Below are positions 8,107-15,504 of a DNA stretch of 21,700 bases, in pieces. The stretch is from an uncultured Peptococcaceae bacterium (GTDB lineage Bacteria > Bacillota > Desulfotomaculia > Desulfotomaculales > Desulfallaceae): positions 1 to 21,700 of the forward strand of contig CAJYBN010000019.1 in NCBI GenBank assembly GCA_913064925.1. The letters run 5' to 3'. Position numbers and translations under genes: made by a program. The notes beneath the pieces were generated by a model. The model had not been told where the DNA came from. It saw nothing but the letters and a program-made list of their open reading frames with translations, and made no database searches. How positions within the stretch are numbered: position 1 is the first letter of the stretch; the number at the start of each line of letters is the position of its first letter.

Positions 8107-8985
8107 ATGCTCACCACTGCGGAATTGCGCAAGGCACTGGAAAACCAGGGCTATATCTGCGAAGATGAAGTAGTGATCACCATCTATTTAGCTTTGGCGC
8201 TGGAAAAACCGCTGCTGGTGGAAGGGGCGCCGGGTGTAGGCAAAACTGAGATTGCAAAAGTGCTGGCTAAAATTTTTGCTACCGAGCTCATACGCTTGCA
8301 GTGCTATGAGGGATTAGATGAAAACAAAGCTTTGTATGAGTGGAATTACCAGCGTCAACTTATCAAAATTCAAATATCCAAGAATGCCGAGCCCGGTGAA
8401 AATCTTGAGCGCAACTTGTTCAGCGAGGAGTACCTGTTGGAACGCCCCTTGCTCCGGGCCATACGATCCAATGCAAAAGTTGTGCTTTTAATTGACGAAG
8501 TTGATAAGGTGGAAGCTGAGTTTGAAGCGTTTTTGTTCGAGTTACTTTCCGATTTTCAGGTGTCTATTCCCGAACTGGGTACCCTGGCGGCCCGCCATAT
8601 TCCCATCGTGGTGCTTACCAGCAACGGTGAAAGAGAGTTATCGGACGGCTTAAAAAGGCGCTGCGTGTATTTATATATAGATTTTCCCTCCGTGGAAAAG
8701 GAATCCCGCATTTTGCAGGTCAAGGTGCCGGGAGCCGGGGAAAAGATTACATCTCAAATTGCCAATGCAGCAAATTACATTAGGTGCAACCTGAACTTGC
8801 GTAAAAAACCTTCCATTGCAGAAACCATAGACTGGGCCAGGGCCCTGGTTGCCCTGCAGGAAGAAACGCTTACCGAAAGAAACGTAAGTAAAACATTAAA
8901 CTTGTTCTTAAAGAACAGAGAGGACCAGGAAATTTTCAAGAGCGAACTGGGTGCGGAAAAGCTGGTAGAGATAGCGGGTAAATAA
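8107..8985 (+). CDS. MoxR-family AAA+ ATPase
   Basis: 292 residues. GAPGVGKT (40-47) is the Walker A loop, and LLIDEVDKVEAEFEAFLFEL contains Walker B (Asp130, Glu131). SNGERELSDGLKRRCVYLYID carries the sensor and arginine-finger region, typical of MoxR/CoxD-like chaperone ATPases that help metal-centre or complex assembly. GGGAGG (8095-8100) directly abuts an ATG at 8101 with no spacing, whereas the ATG at 8107 has six bases, so I chose the latter. MoxR genes usually sit beside a von Willebrand factor A partner. None is next to this one in the window, so the client is unknown. Confidence 0.9.
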   Translation: MLTTAELRKALENQGYICEDEVVITIYLALALEKPLLVEGAPGVGKTEIAKVLAKIFATELIRLQCYEGLDENKALYEWNYQRQLIKIQISKNAEPGENLERNLFSEEYLLERPLLRAIRSNAKVVLLIDEVDKVEAEFEAFLFELLSDFQVSIPELGTLAARHIPIVVLTSNGERELSDGLKRRCVYLYIDFPSVEKESRILQVKVPGAGEKITSQIANAANYIRCNLNLRKKPSIAETIDWARALVALQEETLTERNVSKTLNLFLKNREDQEIFKSELGAEKLVEIAGK

Positions 8986-9033
8986 AGGCAGTAAAGAAGA
9001 AAATTATCATAATAAGGATGTTTGCCGCAAGGC

Positions 9034-9058
9034 AGGAATTTTACGTGTTTTGTGGAAT
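9034..9058 (+). promoter_or_regulatory. Sigma-H-like promoter of the sigma-54 activator gene
   Basis: AGGAATT (9034-9040), 14 bases, then GAAT (9055-9058) preceded by GTG. This is the layout of the B. subtilis sigma-H promoter class (AGGAWWT, then GAAT), of which spoVG is the classic example. The expected start is near 9065, giving a leader of about 30 bases to the ribosome site. The gap 8986-9095 holds nothing else except a four-base-pair GCAA tetraloop hairpin at 9023-9034. Confidence 0.6.
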
Positions 9059-9110
9059 GTTTAAGTATTCTAAGCCGTGAAGGGAGTGGGCGACCCTGAA
9101 AGGCAGCTTA

Positions 9111-10826
9111 TTGAAAAAACAGTTTTCTCCCGACGACAGCGACTTTATATTTGACAGCATAGCCAATTTGGTCATAGCTGTGGATCACAGAGGGCGCATC
9201 ACTATATTTAACCGAACCTGCGAAAGGCTGTTCGGTATAACTGCCGACCGCGCCAGGGGGCGGCTAGTATCGGAGATCATACCGTACACCGGGCTGATAA
9301 AGGTACTGAAAACCGGTAAAGCTCATATCGGGAGAAAATTTGTGCTGGGTAATTCGCTATTCATTGTCAACCGTACGCCCATAATCAAGGATAACAGTAT
9401 TGTCGGGGCCATAGGCGTGGCGCAGGAAATAACGGAGCTACACCAGCTGGCCGCCCAGTTGGAAGAAACCAAGAAACAAAAACTGGCTTTGGAATCCATA
9501 TTTAAAAATACACATGAAGGTTATATTTCCATCAACAGCGAAGGTTATATCCACTTTGTCAACAAGTCCATGGCTGAACTGCTGGGATTGGAACCGGGCG
9601 ACATTATCGGCCGGCATATTACCGAAGTTATACCCGAAACTCAAATGCACTTTATGCAAATTAACGGCCGTTCACAGCATCACGAGTTGTTGCAGTTCGG
9701 TGACAGAAGCGTACTGGTCAGCCGTTACCCCATCGTCAATAACGGCAAGATTGACGGAGCCATCGGCAAGGTAATTTACCGCGATATCGACAAGCTGGCG
9801 GCATTAACGACCCGCTGTGTACAAGTCAAACCGCCCGGCGCCGGCGGCGACGGTGCGCAGTACGGGCTGCATAATATAATCGGCAGCAGCAGGGCCATTT
9901 CTCAATTAAAAGATATAACCAGAAGGGTGGCCAGAGGACCTTCCACGGTGCTGATCACCGGGGAAAGCGGCACAGGAAAGGAGCTTTTCGCGCACGCCCT
10001 ACATAACCATTCGCCGCGACGGAACGGGCCTTTCATCAAGGTTAATTGTGCCGCTGTACCAGAAAATTTACTGGAATCAGAATTATTCGGCTACCGGGAA
10101 GGGGCTTTTACCGGCGCCAGAAAAGGCGGGCAGGTGGGTAAGTTTGAACTGGCTCACGGGGGTACCATATTTTTGGATGAGATATGCGACATGCCGCTTA
10201 GCATGCAGGCTAAGCTGCTGCGGGTCCTTCAGGAAAAGGAAGTGGAAAAGTTGGGCGGCAGAAACCCCAAGAAAGTAGATGTGCGGGTTATTGCTGCCAC
10301 CAATCGCAACATAACGGAACTGATGAACGAAGGAAAGTTTCGCCAGGACCTGTATTTCCGCATCAACGTGGTCAATTTAAATATCCCTCCACTGCGCGAG
10401 AGGAAGGAAGACATACCGGAACTGGTTCAATATTTTATTGATAAGTATAACCGTGAGTTTAACCTACAAGTGAAGTCGCTCAGCGCGGAAGTTACCGACT
10501 TATTTGCCGGCTACCACTGGCCCGGCAACGTGCGGGAGTTGGAAAACGTCATAGAAAGAGCTTTCAACCTGGTAGAAGGCGACCAAATAAGGATGGAACA
10601 CCTACCCCACTATCTGGTTAAAAACGCTGTTACGAATAAAGAAACAAGCGGTTCTCCGCCGGTGACTGGTAAAAGCCTGCCTGCTCTGTTGGAAAGCGTG
10701 GAAAAAGAAGCGCTTATCCACGCCCTCAAGCAAACCGGGGGTAATAAGCTGCAGGCCGCCAAATTGCTCGGTATTTCCAGAGCTTGGCTGTATAAGAAAA
10801 TAAAGCAGTACGAAATCAATTACTAG
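9111..10826 (+). CDS. Sigma-54-dependent transcriptional activator with two PAS domains
   Basis: 571 residues from TTG. The order is PAS 1 (about 10-105), a short coiled-coil linker (about 108-130), PAS 2 (about 130-225), an AAA+ sigma-54 interaction domain (about 252-475), and a Fis-type helix-turn-helix (about 535-568, NKLQAAKLLGISRAWLYKKI). Walker A GESGTGKE (284-291), GAFTGA (331-336) and Walker B GGTIFLDEI (350-358) are all intact, so it should contact sigma-54 and remodel the open complex. There is no receiver domain, so the signal presumably enters through PAS. The start is uncertain: AGGGAG (9081-9086) is nine bases before an in-frame CTG at 9096 and too far from the TTG, which has only AAAGG upstream. 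Its target is not evident in the window. Confidence 0.93.
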   Translation: MKKQFSPDDSDFIFDSIANLVIAVDHRGRITIFNRTCERLFGITADRARGRLVSEIIPYTGLIKVLKTGKAHIGRKFVLGNSLFIVNRTPIIKDNSIVGAIGVAQEITELHQLAAQLEETKKQKLALESIFKNTHEGYISINSEGYIHFVNKSMAELLGLEPGDIIGRHITEVIPETQMHFMQINGRSQHHELLQFGDRSVLVSRYPIVNNGKIDGAIGKVIYRDIDKLAALTTRCVQVKPPGAGGDGAQYGLHNIIGSSRAISQLKDITRRVARGPSTVLITGESGTGKELFAHALHNHSPRRNGPFIKVNCAAVPENLLESELFGYREGAFTGARKGGQVGKFELAHGGTIFLDEICDMPLSMQAKLLRVLQEKEVEKLGGRNPKKVDVRVIAATNRNITELMNEGKFRQDLYFRINVVNLNIPPLRERKEDIPELVQYFIDKYNREFNLQVKSLSAEVTDLFAGYHWPGNVRELENVIERAFNLVEGDQIRMEHLPHYLVKNAVTNKETSGSPPVTGKSLPALLESVEKEALIHALKQTGGNKLQAAKLLGISRAWLYKKIKQYEINY

Positions 10827-10843
10827 GCCGGCCGCCAATGTCT

Positions 10844-10872
10844 ACACCCCTTGTTACAGGGGAGTTTTTGTT
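10844..10872 (+). terminator. Rho-independent terminator after the sigma-54 activator
   Basis: CCCCT (10847-10851) pairs with AGGGG (10858-10862) around a six-base loop. Two more pairs follow outside an A/A mismatch, then TTTTTGTTT. It isolates the activator from the methyltransferase gene that follows. Confidence 0.75.
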
Positions 10873-10896
10873 TATAAGTATTTTTGGCAACGCAAG

Positions 10897-11547
10897 GTGG
10901 TGAAAAAAATCATTCCAGAAACCAAAGAAGTTTATTTTGCATTGCCCGGTAGGCAGCTCGGTTTACTGGTGGTAAAAGACGTGGAAAAATTAATTACAGA
11001 TCCCGCTGATGAAGACAAGATACCCTGTTGGGCGGAAATATGGCCGGCTGCGCGCGGGTTATCTCGCTGGATATGGGACAACTTGGAATTCAATGGAGCG
11101 GAAGTATTGGAACTAGGGGCCGGACTGGGGTTGCCCGGCATAGTTTGCGGGCTGAAGGGGGCACGGGTAACTTTTTCCGACTTTAACCCGCTGGCATTAA
11201 AACTGGCTGCCGGTAACGCGGCCCGTAACGGCTTGGCCGCCTATGAAGTTTTGCTGGGCGACTGGCGCGATTTTCGCATTGAAAAGCGCTTTCCCTGGGT
11301 TATTGGTTCGGACATTTTTTATGACCCCAAGTTAAACGCGTACTTGCAAAACGTGCTGGATAAAACGACGGATTCCGGAAGCTGTCTTCTGGCGGCTCAC
11401 CCCGGCCGGCCGGCAACATTTGCCTTTCTTGAGGAACTGGGCCGCCGGCGGCGCGTAGAAGAACAACGCGCGGTTGTTCCCGTCACTGTCGACGACCCTT
11501 ACTTTCCTTATTATGAAATTCACGTGCACCATATCAAGTTCAAGTAA
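10897..11547 (+). CDS. SAM-dependent methyltransferase (METTL/protein-lysine methyltransferase-like)
   Basis: 216 residues of class I methyltransferase fold. VLELGAGLGLPGIV (about 70-83) is the SAM-binding motif I, FSDFNP is the acidic end of strand 2, and DIFYD (139-143) resembles the DxxY post-motif of Methyltransf_16 proteins, which methylate lysine in proteins. The substrate is unknown. CWAEIWPAARGLSRWIW before motif I also fits that family. The start is weakly defined: GTG codons at 10897 and 10900 both overlap the AAGGTGG ribosome-like sequence, and no better in-frame start exists. The gene lies 15 bases before the likely dnaE start, so they are probably co-transcribed. Confidence 0.8.
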   Translation: MVKKIIPETKEVYFALPGRQLGLLVVKDVEKLITDPADEDKIPCWAEIWPAARGLSRWIWDNLEFNGAEVLELGAGLGLPGIVCGLKGARVTFSDFNPLALKLAAGNAARNGLAAYEVLLGDWRDFRIEKRFPWVIGSDIFYDPKLNAYLQNVLDKTTDSGSCLLAAHPGRPATFAFLEELGRRRRVEEQRAVVPVTVDDPYFPYYEIHVHHIKFK

Positions 11548-11562
11548 TTGGGGGTTGTGGGC

Positions 11563-14500
11563 TTGTTTACGCACCTGCATTGCCACACCGAGTACAGCTT
11601 GCTGGACGGTGCAGCTAGGATAAACGAGCTGGTAAAAACAGCCGCGCAAATGGGCATGGACAGCCTGGCTATAACAGACCACGGAGTTATGTACGGTATC
11701 GTGGATTTTTACAAGGCCTGCCAAAAACAAGGCATTAAACCCATTATCGGGTGCGAGGTATACGTCGCGCCCCGAACCAGACACGACCGTATACCCAAGG
11801 TTGATGACAACCTGTACCACTTGGTGTTGCTGGCGGAAAATCAACGCGGTTATAGAAACTTGCTGCAGCTGGTTTCCTTGGGATTTACCGAAGGTTTTTA
11901 CTACAAGCCGCGGGTGGATAAAGAATTGCTGGCAGAATACAGCGAGGGTCTGGTGGCCTTGAGCGGCTGTATGGCCGGGGAGATTGCCTCACATATTATA
12001 AAAGGCGACGATGTACAGGCTGCTGCAAGCGCAGCCGAATACCTGGACATATTCGGCCGGGGCAATTATTACCTTGAACTGCAGGACCATGGGCTTGAAG
12101 AGCAACGGGTTGCCAACCGAGGCTTGCTGCAGTTACACCGGAAAACCGGTATCCCACTGGTGGCCACCAATGACGTGCATTATGTATTGAAGGAACATGC
12201 TGAAATGCAGGACGTGCTGCTGTGCATTCAAACAGGCAAAACAGTAGACGATCCCACGCGCATGAAATTCCAGTCTCAGGAACTTTACCTGAAAAGCGAG
12301 CAGGAAATGGCCGTCCTTTTCGGCGAGCTACCGGATGCTATGGCCAACACCCGGCAAATTGCCGAGCGTTGTCATGTAAGCCTGGAATTCGGCAAGCTGC
12401 ACCTGCCCGAATATAAAGTTCCGGAAGGCCACACTCCCGACTCGTACCTGCGGGAACTGTGCCTGGAGGGTGCCAAGCGCCGTTATGGGGAAATGAGCGA
12501 AAAGGTGCGGCAGAGGCTGGATTATGAACTGGACGTTATTAAACAAATGGGTTATTCCACTTATTTTTTAATCGTTTGGGATTTTATTCACTTCGCCAGG
12601 CAAAACAATATCCCGGTGGGCCCGGGGCGCGGTTCGGCGGCCGGAAGCCTGGTGGCCTACGCGCTGGGTATAACCAACATAGATCCGCTCAAGTACGGGC
12701 TGCTTTTTGAAAGGTTTTTGAACCCCGAAAGGGTGTCCATGCCCGACATTGATATCGACTTTTGCTTCGAGAAGCGCGGCCAGGTTATTGAGTATGTGAC
12801 CAAAAAATACGGTTCCGAACGGGTGGCGCAAATAGCTACTTTCGGCACCATGGCAGCCCGGGCGGCCATTAGAGACGTAGGGCGGGCGTTGGGCATGCCC
12901 TATGGCGAAGTAGACAGGATAGCCAAGCTGGTACCCGGAGAATTGCACATCACCATAGAAAAGGCCCTCCAGGATTCCCCCGAGTTAAGGCAAATTTACG
13001 AAGAGGACGAACAAGTGCGCAAGCTGATAGACATGGCCGCCTTGCTGGAGGGTATGCCCCGGCATGCTTCCACCCATGCCGCCGGGGTGGTGATAACCAG
13101 GCAGCCTCTGACCCATTACCTGCCGCTTTATAAGGCAGCTGATGGGCCGCTTACTACCCAGTTTGCCAAGGACCAGGTGGAAGAACTGGGACTGTTGAAA
13201 ATGGACCTACTGGGCTTGCGCACGCTCACCGTTATAGCAGACACCGTGCGCATGATACGCGAAAACCGTAACGTGGAAATCGATATTGACAACATACCGC
13301 TGGACGATGCGAAAACATTCGAGCTGCTAGGCCACGGCGACGGCGTGGGTGTGTTCCAGCTGGAAAGCAGCGGCATGCGCGCCATTTTGCGCGAGTTAAA
13401 GCCCGAGGTTTTCGAAGACATTGTCGCCTTGGTAGCCCTTTACCGGCCCGGCCCCCTGGGCAGCGGCATGGTGGAAGATTTTATTAAAAGCAAGCACGGG
13501 GAGAAAAAGGTACAGTACCTGCACCCAAAGCTGCAGCCCATACTCAAGGACACATATGGCGTTATTCTTTACCAGGAGCAAGTAATGCGCATCGCCAGCG
13601 ACCTGGCGGGATTTACTCTGGGTGAGGCTGACCTGCTGAGAAGGGCCATGGGTAAAAAGAAACCGGAAATTATCGCGGGATTACGTGAACAGTTCATTGA
13701 AGGGGCCGCCAAGAACGGCATTGACGCTGATGTTGCCGGGCAAACGTTTGACTTGATGGAGTACTTTGCCGGCTACGGTTTCAACAAAAGCCACAGCGCG
13801 GCTTACGCCATGATTTCCTACCAGACCGCTTATTTGAAGGCCAATTACCCGGTGGAATACATGGCCGCACTGCTTACCTCCGTAAAGGATAACACCGATA
13901 AGGTGGCGTTTTATATCGAGGAATGCCGGCGTATGGGCATAGAGGTACTGCCGCCGGATGTAAACATGAGCGGAGTAGATTTTACGGTGGAAGGAAATAA
14001 AATCCGGTTTGGTTTGGCGGCCATCAAAAACGTGGGACATGGCGCCGTCAAGTCGATTATTGAGGCTAAAAATCACTTTGGTCCGTACAAGTCATTTGCC
14101 GATTTTTGCCAGCGTATGGATACCCGCATCATCAACCGGAGGGTATTGGAAAATCTTATTAAAAGCGGCGCTCTGGACTCGCTGGGGCATTTCCGTTCCC
14201 AAATGTTGGCTGCCGTGGATGCCGGCCTGGGGTTGGCCCAGCTGGCCCAGCGAGATAGGCAAAACGGTCAGCTGTCGTTGCTGGATTTCTGGGGCGACGA
14301 AATTAAAAGCACCTTAAACGTAGAGATGCCCGACGTGCAAGAATTTACCCCGGGAGAACTTTTGGCCTTGGAAAAAGAGGCGCTGGGGCTGTACGTCAGC
14401 GGGCACCCGTTGTCGGAATACAGGGATGCCATAAGGTCTGCGGCGACGCACCACGTGGCTAATTTGCCCGAGTTGGAAGAACGCTCGGAGGTGGTGGTGG

Positions 14501-14973
14501 GTGGCCTTCTCACGGCTGTAAAAAAAATTACCACCAAGCGGGGAGAAAGCATGGCATTTGCCAGCCTGGAGGACCTTACCGGCGTAGTCGAGCTGGTTGT
14601 ATTCCCGCGCGCGTTCAAGCAATTCTCGCCAATGCTAAAAGTCGACACCCCGCTGCTGGTCAGGGGGTTTGCCAGTACTAACGGCGAAAATGCCAAAATT
14701 ATAGTTGAATCCATCGAGCCCCTCACCAAGCGCCATTCCGGCGAGTTGTACCTCATGCTGGACGATACCCGGCGGGAGCTGGTTTTACGGGTGAAAACGG
14801 TACTGCGGGCTTTTCCCGGCGAATGCCCGGTATATATATACTTTCCCCGTGATAAAAAGCTGGCTAGAGCAGACCGGCGCTTTTGGGTGAACCTGGATTC
14901 GGCGGTGGTGGATGAGTTGGTTCGTTTGCTGGGAGCGAAGCGGGTCAAGGTAAAAGAGGGAGCCCGTCACTAA
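11563..14973 (+). CDS. dnaE: DNA polymerase III alpha subunit
   Basis: About 1136 residues, the length of DnaE1/DnaE-type replicative polymerases. The N-terminal PHP domain begins HLHCHTEYSLLDG with its metal ligands in place. The palm has GPGRGSAAGSLVAYALGI and PDIDIDF, with catalytic Asp395 and Asp397 (numbered from 11563), and the third Asp is in KMDLLGLRTL (about 548). Fingers and the tandem HhH region follow (GYGFNKSHSAAYAMISYQ). An OB fold near 970-1050 is marked by VVVGGLLTAVKKI. The reading frame is open from TTG 11548, and GTG 11557 is also in frame. TTG 11563 is preferred because GGGGGT (11550-11555) is seven bases upstream and the protein then begins MFTHLHCHTEY, as in relatives. 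Firmicutes of this type usually also carry PolC, which is not in the window. Confidence 0.96.
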   Translation: MFTHLHCHTEYSLLDGAARINELVKTAAQMGMDSLAITDHGVMYGIVDFYKACQKQGIKPIIGCEVYVAPRTRHDRIPKVDDNLYHLVLLAENQRGYRNLLQLVSLGFTEGFYYKPRVDKELLAEYSEGLVALSGCMAGEIASHIIKGDDVQAAASAAEYLDIFGRGNYYLELQDHGLEEQRVANRGLLQLHRKTGIPLVATNDVHYVLKEHAEMQDVLLCIQTGKTVDDPTRMKFQSQELYLKSEQEMAVLFGELPDAMANTRQIAERCHVSLEFGKLHLPEYKVPEGHTPDSYLRELCLEGAKRRYGEMSEKVRQRLDYELDVIKQMGYSTYFLIVWDFIHFARQNNIPVGPGRGSAAGSLVAYALGITNIDPLKYGLLFERFLNPERVSMPDIDIDFCFEKRGQVIEYVTKKYGSERVAQIATFGTMAARAAIRDVGRALGMPYGEVDRIAKLVPGELHITIEKALQDSPELRQIYEEDEQVRKLIDMAALLEGMPRHASTHAAGVVITRQPLTHYLPLYKAADGPLTTQFAKDQVEELGLLKMDLLGLRTLTVIADTVRMIRENRNVEIDIDNIPLDDAKTFELLGHGDGVGVFQLESSGMRAILRELKPEVFEDIVALVALYRPGPLGSGMVEDFIKSKHGEKKVQYLHPKLQPILKDTYGVILYQEQVMRIASDLAGFTLGEADLLRRAMGKKKPEIIAGLREQFIEGAAKNGIDADVAGQTFDLMEYFAGYGFNKSHSAAYAMISYQTAYLKANYPVEYMAALLTSVKDNTDKVAFYIEECRRMGIEVLPPDVNMSGVDFTVEGNKIRFGLAAIKNVGHGAVKSIIEAKNHFGPYKSFADFCQRMDTRIINRRVLENLIKSGALDSLGHFRSQMLAAVDAGLGLAQLAQRDRQNGQLSLLDFWGDEIKSTLNVEMPDVQEFTPGELLALEKEALGLYVSGHPLSEYRDAIRSAATHHVANLPELEERSEVVVGGLLTAVKKITTKRGESMAFASLEDLTGVVELVVFPRAFKQFSPMLKVDTPLLVRGFASTNGENAKIIVESIEPLTKRHSGELYLMLDDTRRELVLRVKTVLRAFPGECPVYIYFPRDKKLARADRRFWVNLDSAVVDELVRLLGAKRVKVKEGARH

Positions 14974-14981
14974 ACAAGCCG

Positions 14982-15060
14982 TATAATAAGTAAGAACCTG
15001 TAAGGAGGTCTTCCGAAAGTAGAATTGAGACCTTGCACTAAACAGGTTAACTTTCCTTTT
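14982..15060 (+). promoter_or_regulatory. Structured intergenic element upstream of mtrB, possible pseudoknotted RNA
   Basis: AACCTGT (14995-15001) pairs with ACAGGTT (15042-15048). Inside it AGGTCT (15006-15011) pairs with AGACCT (15028-15033). The inner loop segment GAAAGT (15015-15020) is complementary to ACTTTC (15050-15055) just outside the outer stem, so an H-type pseudoknot is possible. A TATAAT at 14982-14987 would place a transcript start right at the first stem, but there is no good -35. The element also contains a perfect AAGGAGGT (15002-15009) with no start codon at a usable distance. No known riboswitch class is recognised, and chance pairing is not excluded. Confidence 0.3.
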
Positions 15061-15071
15061 ATTAACAATGC

Positions 15072-15080
15072 TGATATAAT
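15072..15080 (+). promoter_or_regulatory. Extended -10 promoter of mtrB
   Basis: TGATATAAT combines the TGn extension with a perfect TATAAT at 15075-15080. The -35 position 17 bases upstream reads TTTCCT, a weak match, which is common for extended -10 promoters. The predicted start near 15087 gives a leader of about 30 bases. This makes mtrB transcription independent of dnaE. Confidence 0.6.
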
Positions 15081-15117
15081 CAATGTAAAACGAGATAAAA
15101 TAAACGAGGTGAAAGGT

Positions 15118-15348
15118 ATGGGCGAAATGCATGAAGTGTGCGGTGATTACGTTGTCATCAAGGCCTTGGAAAACGGTGTCACCATCATCGGGCTTACTCG
15201 AGGCCGAGATACCAAGTTTCATCATTCGGAGAAGCTGGACAAGGGTGAAGTAATGATTGCCCAGTTTACGCAGCACACTTCAGCTATAAAAATTCGCGGC
15301 AAAGCGGAAATATTGACCAAGCACGGCCAGTTGAGAAGCGATGATTAA
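15118..15348 (+). CDS. mtrB: Trp RNA-binding attenuation protein (TRAP)
   Basis: 76 residues, the same length as Bacillus TRAP. TRAP forms an 11-subunit ring that, when loaded with tryptophan, wraps RNA carrying repeated GAG/UAG triplets to stop transcription or block translation of tryptophan genes. The core IIGLTRGRDTKFHHSEKLDK followed by GEVMIAQFTQHTSAIKIRG is nearly the Bacillus sequence. The Lys of KLDKGEV and the Lys and Arg of AIKIRG, the RNA-contact residues, are kept, as are the Thr and Ser residues around the tryptophan pocket. ATG 15118 has GAGGTGA (15106-15112) upstream. GTG 15109 is in frame but overlaps that site. No trp or folE (mtrA) gene is nearby, so its targets lie outside the window. 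Confidence 0.95.
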   Translation: MGEMHEVCGDYVVIKALENGVTIIGLTRGRDTKFHHSEKLDKGEVMIAQFTQHTSAIKIRGKAEILTKHGQLRSDD

Positions 15349-15362
15349 ACGATAAAATGTAC

Positions 15363-15400
15363 TATCCAGAGCTGCGGCTCTGGATATACTTGTATTTATT
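15363..15400 (+). terminator. Strong hairpin after mtrB, probable terminator
   Basis: TATCCAGAGC (15363-15372) pairs perfectly over ten bases with GCTCTGGATA (15377-15386) around a TGCG loop. The following sequence is T-rich but interrupted (TACTTGTATTTATT), so termination may be incomplete. Some read-through into pfkA would then occur. Confidence 0.6.
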
Positions 15401-15412
15401 AATTTTGGCACA

Positions 15413-15502
15413 AACTACTCCTCCTCCCGCCGCAACTCCGCTGTATATAAAAAGCGGGAAAGCAAAAAGTATTATTGACAGTTGACAATGGGAGGGGTAG
15501 TT
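15413..15502 (+). promoter_or_regulatory. pfkA leader with anti-Shine-Dalgarno tract
   Basis: AACTACTCCTCCT (15413-15425) is complementary to GGGAGGGGTAGTT (15490-15502) over 13 positions, 11 Watson-Crick and two G-U. The second segment contains the pfkA ribosome site. Inside lies a smaller hairpin, CCGCT (15438-15442) with AGCGG (15453-15457). CTCCTCCC offers a second, shorter pairing register. If the leader is transcribed, translation of pfkA should be repressed in this fold, as in a riboswitch or RNA thermometer. No clear promoter was found for it. A TATACT at 15385-15390 is the only candidate, and read-through from mtrB is the alternative. Confidence 0.4.
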
Positions 15503-15504
15503 AG

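Noticed and set aside
10826..10833. GGCCGGCC palindrome after the sigma-54 activator
   Set aside because: It is an eight-base palindrome with no partner site, well within chance for this GC content.
15475..15487. Two TTGACA hexamers just before pfkA as -35 boxes
   Set aside because: A -10 box 17 bases downstream would fall at or inside the start codon region, and no TATAAT-like sequence is there.
15492..15504. GAG, TAG, TAG triplets overlapping the pfkA ribosome site, as a possible TRAP binding site next to mtrB
   Set aside because: There are only three triplets, and their spacing (3 and 1) does not fit the 2-3 base spacers over many repeats that TRAP needs.
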